A stretch of DNA of 6,270 nt, from contig JAYUKV010000002.1 of NCBI GenBank assembly GCA_043764135.1, positions 1-6,270 of the forward strand, written 5' to 3'. Origin of the DNA: JAYUKV01 sp043764135. Lineage in GTDB: Bacteria > Patescibacteriota > JACMRA01. Below are positions 5,147 to 6,270 of this stretch, piece by piece; within the stretch, counting starts at the first letter, position 1, and each line of letters begins with the position of its first letter. The notes beneath the pieces are model-generated. The model was not told where the DNA came from. It was given only the letters and a program-made list of their open reading frames with translations, and did no database searches. The translations under genes were made by a program, and so were the position numbers.

Positions 5147-6067
5147 CTATAATGTAGATAGATATTCTTTGTCCAATCTCCAGTCTGGATTTGAGATTTT
5201 ATTAGGGATCCAAGATGGTGTGTAATCAGAAAACAAGATAATCGAATGTAGAAGCGGATAATCTCTTTCGATCAATGATTTGTTTTTAATCATTTTAAGA
5301 ACATCAGTCTTATTAGTCTCTGCTGCTCCAAATTCTGCAGCTATAATTGGTTTATTAAATCCTTTTAAATAGTTATATTTCCAATCCATATGCTGTTTAA
5401 AAGTTAATATTTTTTTACCATAAGTATACCATTCGAATGCTGGGTATGAATACCAGCTCATACCTACATAATCTACATAATTATCGCCAGGGTAATATTT
5501 ATCATTTCCTTTATGTCCGGAAGGGGACCACATGTATTTCACTTTTGAAGTTGATTGATTGCATGTGTCTACCCATTTCTTATAGGCCTTGATAAATAAA
5601 GCAGTATCTGGGGTAGTCCATGGATATGATGAAGATTGGAATAGATCCATTTCGTGACCCCATCTTACTGTTATAGTTGATTTGGCTGATTTTTCAATCA
5701 AACCACAAAAGTCAGCTATGGGTTTTGAGTATAATCCGTTAGCTATATTAGTTAATAACAAAGATTGATCCTTGTTTTCGTTAAAAATTGGCCACGGTTC
5801 CAAAGTAATAAGGCCACTTTTTGGAGAAAGTCTTGGATTGTTTATGGTTGAATTAATTTTCGTTAAAATATCTATATTTCTTGCATTTTCGTTGGGATGC
5901 CATGTACTAAAATAGTGATGAATAGTAAAATTATTCAATTGATAATGTGTCGGATCTATTGAATATATTCCATATTCAAGACTCTTAGATGTAGTAGGAG
6001 TGGAAAGTGAAGTGAACACAATAATAACCGAAGTTATCGTTGTAAAAGCATTGGTCAAAAAAGTCAT
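5147..6067 (-). CDS. Secreted glycoside hydrolase, family GH26-like (beta-mannanase type)
   Basis: A retaining glycosidase of clan GH-A. GH26 enzymes mostly cut beta-1,4-mannan, some mixed-linkage beta-glucan or beta-1,3-xylan; the substrate here cannot be read from sequence. The acid/base motif is RWGHEMD (135-141, Glu139), as in the RxxHEMN-type motif of GH26. The nucleophile is Glu245 in IIAAEFG (241-247). Other GH26-like landmarks are GLITLEPWP (85-93) on an early strand and YYPGDNYVDYVGMSWYSY (191-208) between the catalytic strands. At 306 residues it is a single catalytic domain without a carbohydrate-binding module. A hydrophobic segment (about 8-20) followed by a Ser/Thr-rich stretch looks like a signal peptide, but the N-terminus has no basic residue, which is unusual. 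An in-frame TAA four codons upstream confirms the ATG region. No Shine-Dalgarno precedes it. No other polysaccharide gene is in view. Confidence 0.88.
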   Translation of the reverse strand: MTFLTNAFTTITSVIIVFTSLSTPTTSKSLEYGIYSIDPTHYQLNNFTIHHYFSTWHPNENARNIDILTKINSTINNPRLSPKSGLITLEPWPIFNENKDQSLLLTNIANGLYSKPIADFCGLIEKSAKSTITVRWGHEMDLFQSSSYPWTTPDTALFIKAYKKWVDTCNQSTSKVKYMWSPSGHKGNDKYYPGDNYVDYVGMSWYSYPAFEWYTYGKKILTFKQHMDWKYNYLKGFNKPIIAAEFGAAETNKTDVLKMIKNKSLIERDYPLLHSIILFSDYTPSWIPNKISNPDWRLDKEYLSTL

Positions 6068-6104
6068 ATTGGTTTCTTATTTTTTTAAGAATCAATGAAT
6101 ATAT

Positions 6105-6110
6105 ATTATA
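6105..6110 (-). promoter_or_regulatory. Candidate -10 box TATAAT of the GH26 gene
   Basis: A perfect TATAAT on the minus strand predicts a leader of about 30 bases before the ATG at 6067. No good -35 hexamer lies 16-18 bases upstream; a TTGACA at 6164-6169 on this strand is too distant to pair with it. Confidence 0.35.
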
Positions 6111-6135
6111 ATAACTTGTTGTAATTTTATCATTA

Positions 6136-6159
6136 TGTAAATCATTGTGATTTTTTACA
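6136..6159. repeat. Imperfect inverted repeat upstream of the GH26 gene
   Basis: TGTAAATCA (6136-6144) and TGATTTTTTACA (6148-6159) are inverted around TTG, with three extra T in the right arm. It lies about 25 bases upstream of the candidate -10 of the GH26 gene, where a regulator could bind. It shares TAAATCA/TGATTT half-sites with the larger palindrome at 6203-6269. Confidence 0.4.
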
Positions 6160-6202
6160 CCAATGTCAATTTATTAGACCTCTTTCCTAATTCACAAACT
6201 CT

Positions 6203-6269
6203 ACGATAAATCAACCAATAAATCTAACAATTGCCGCATTGCAATTGAGATTTATTGTGATTTTATCGT
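6203..6269. repeat. Large imperfect palindrome with asymmetric bulges
   Basis: A 67-base inverted repeat can form 28 base pairs. CAATTGC (6228-6234) pairs with GCAATTG (6241-6247) around the loop CGCATT. 6216-6225 pairs with 6248-6257, 6208-6213 with 6258-6263, and 6203-6207 with 6265-6269. Unpaired bases are AA (6226-6227), AC (6214-6215) and one T (6264). There is no T-run on the minus strand; the plus strand is cut by the window edge. It could be a regulatory site, a mobile palindromic element, a recombination site or a structured RNA. It ends one base before the window edge and may continue. Confidence 0.6.
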
Positions 6270-6270
6270 G

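Noticed and set aside
6203..6269. Integron attC recombination site
   Set aside because: ATCTAAC fits the RYYYAAC box and the bulged hairpin is suggestive, but no GTTRRRY core follows on the right arm and no integrase or gene cassette is visible.
1..6270. CRISPR arrays, tRNA or rRNA genes
   Set aside because: No regularly spaced repeats, cloverleaf-like sequence with CCA-type ends, or rRNA-like segments were seen by eye on either strand.

Overview
The window is strongly A+T-rich (about two thirds A+T by eye). It holds eight probable genes, one of them cut by the left edge, in alternating orientation with short gaps. Most gaps carry their own promoter-like or terminator-like sequence, so the genes look mainly monocistronic. 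A single-membrane (Gram-positive-type) or Patescibacteria/CPR-like bacterium is suggested by the sortase-type LPRTG surface protein, the small genes of unknown function, the low GC and the mix of Shine-Dalgarno-led and near-leaderless starts. This is an inference; no rRNA or marker gene is present to settle it. Glycine is encoded by GGN throughout the long genes and none needs a TGA codon, so UGA does not look recoded to glycine.

Left part (1-760): the 3' end of a gene entering from the left, most like the C-terminus of a DDE transposase, then a 114-residue protein of unknown function with its own promoter, a perfect operator-like palindrome and a hairpin terminator. Centre-left (777-2771): a 467-residue secreted surface protein with signal peptide, Thr/Ser-rich stretch, cadherin-like domain, DUF11-like domain, Pro-rich stalk and LPRTG anchor. 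It converges on an unknown 179-residue protein, and the two share a bidirectional terminator. Centre (2893-3743): recX, a regulator of RecA, followed by a small helical protein built from two tandem repeats with a Gly-rich hydrophobic tail, probably translated from a near-leaderless mRNA. Centre-right (3809-5019): a membrane-anchored extracytoplasmic protein (minus strand) diverges from an acidic 127-residue protein with a strong Shine-Dalgarno site. Right part (5147-6270): a secreted GH26-type glycoside hydrolase (minus strand), with a large imperfect palindrome of 28 base pairs upstream at the window edge.

At least three products (surface protein, anchored protein, GH26 enzyme) act outside the cytoplasm, so the window has a cell-surface flavour. 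No operon ties the genes into one pathway. I see no clear new defence, mobile or biosynthetic system. The least explained items are the terminal palindrome, the two-repeat small protein and the architecture of the LPRTG protein.
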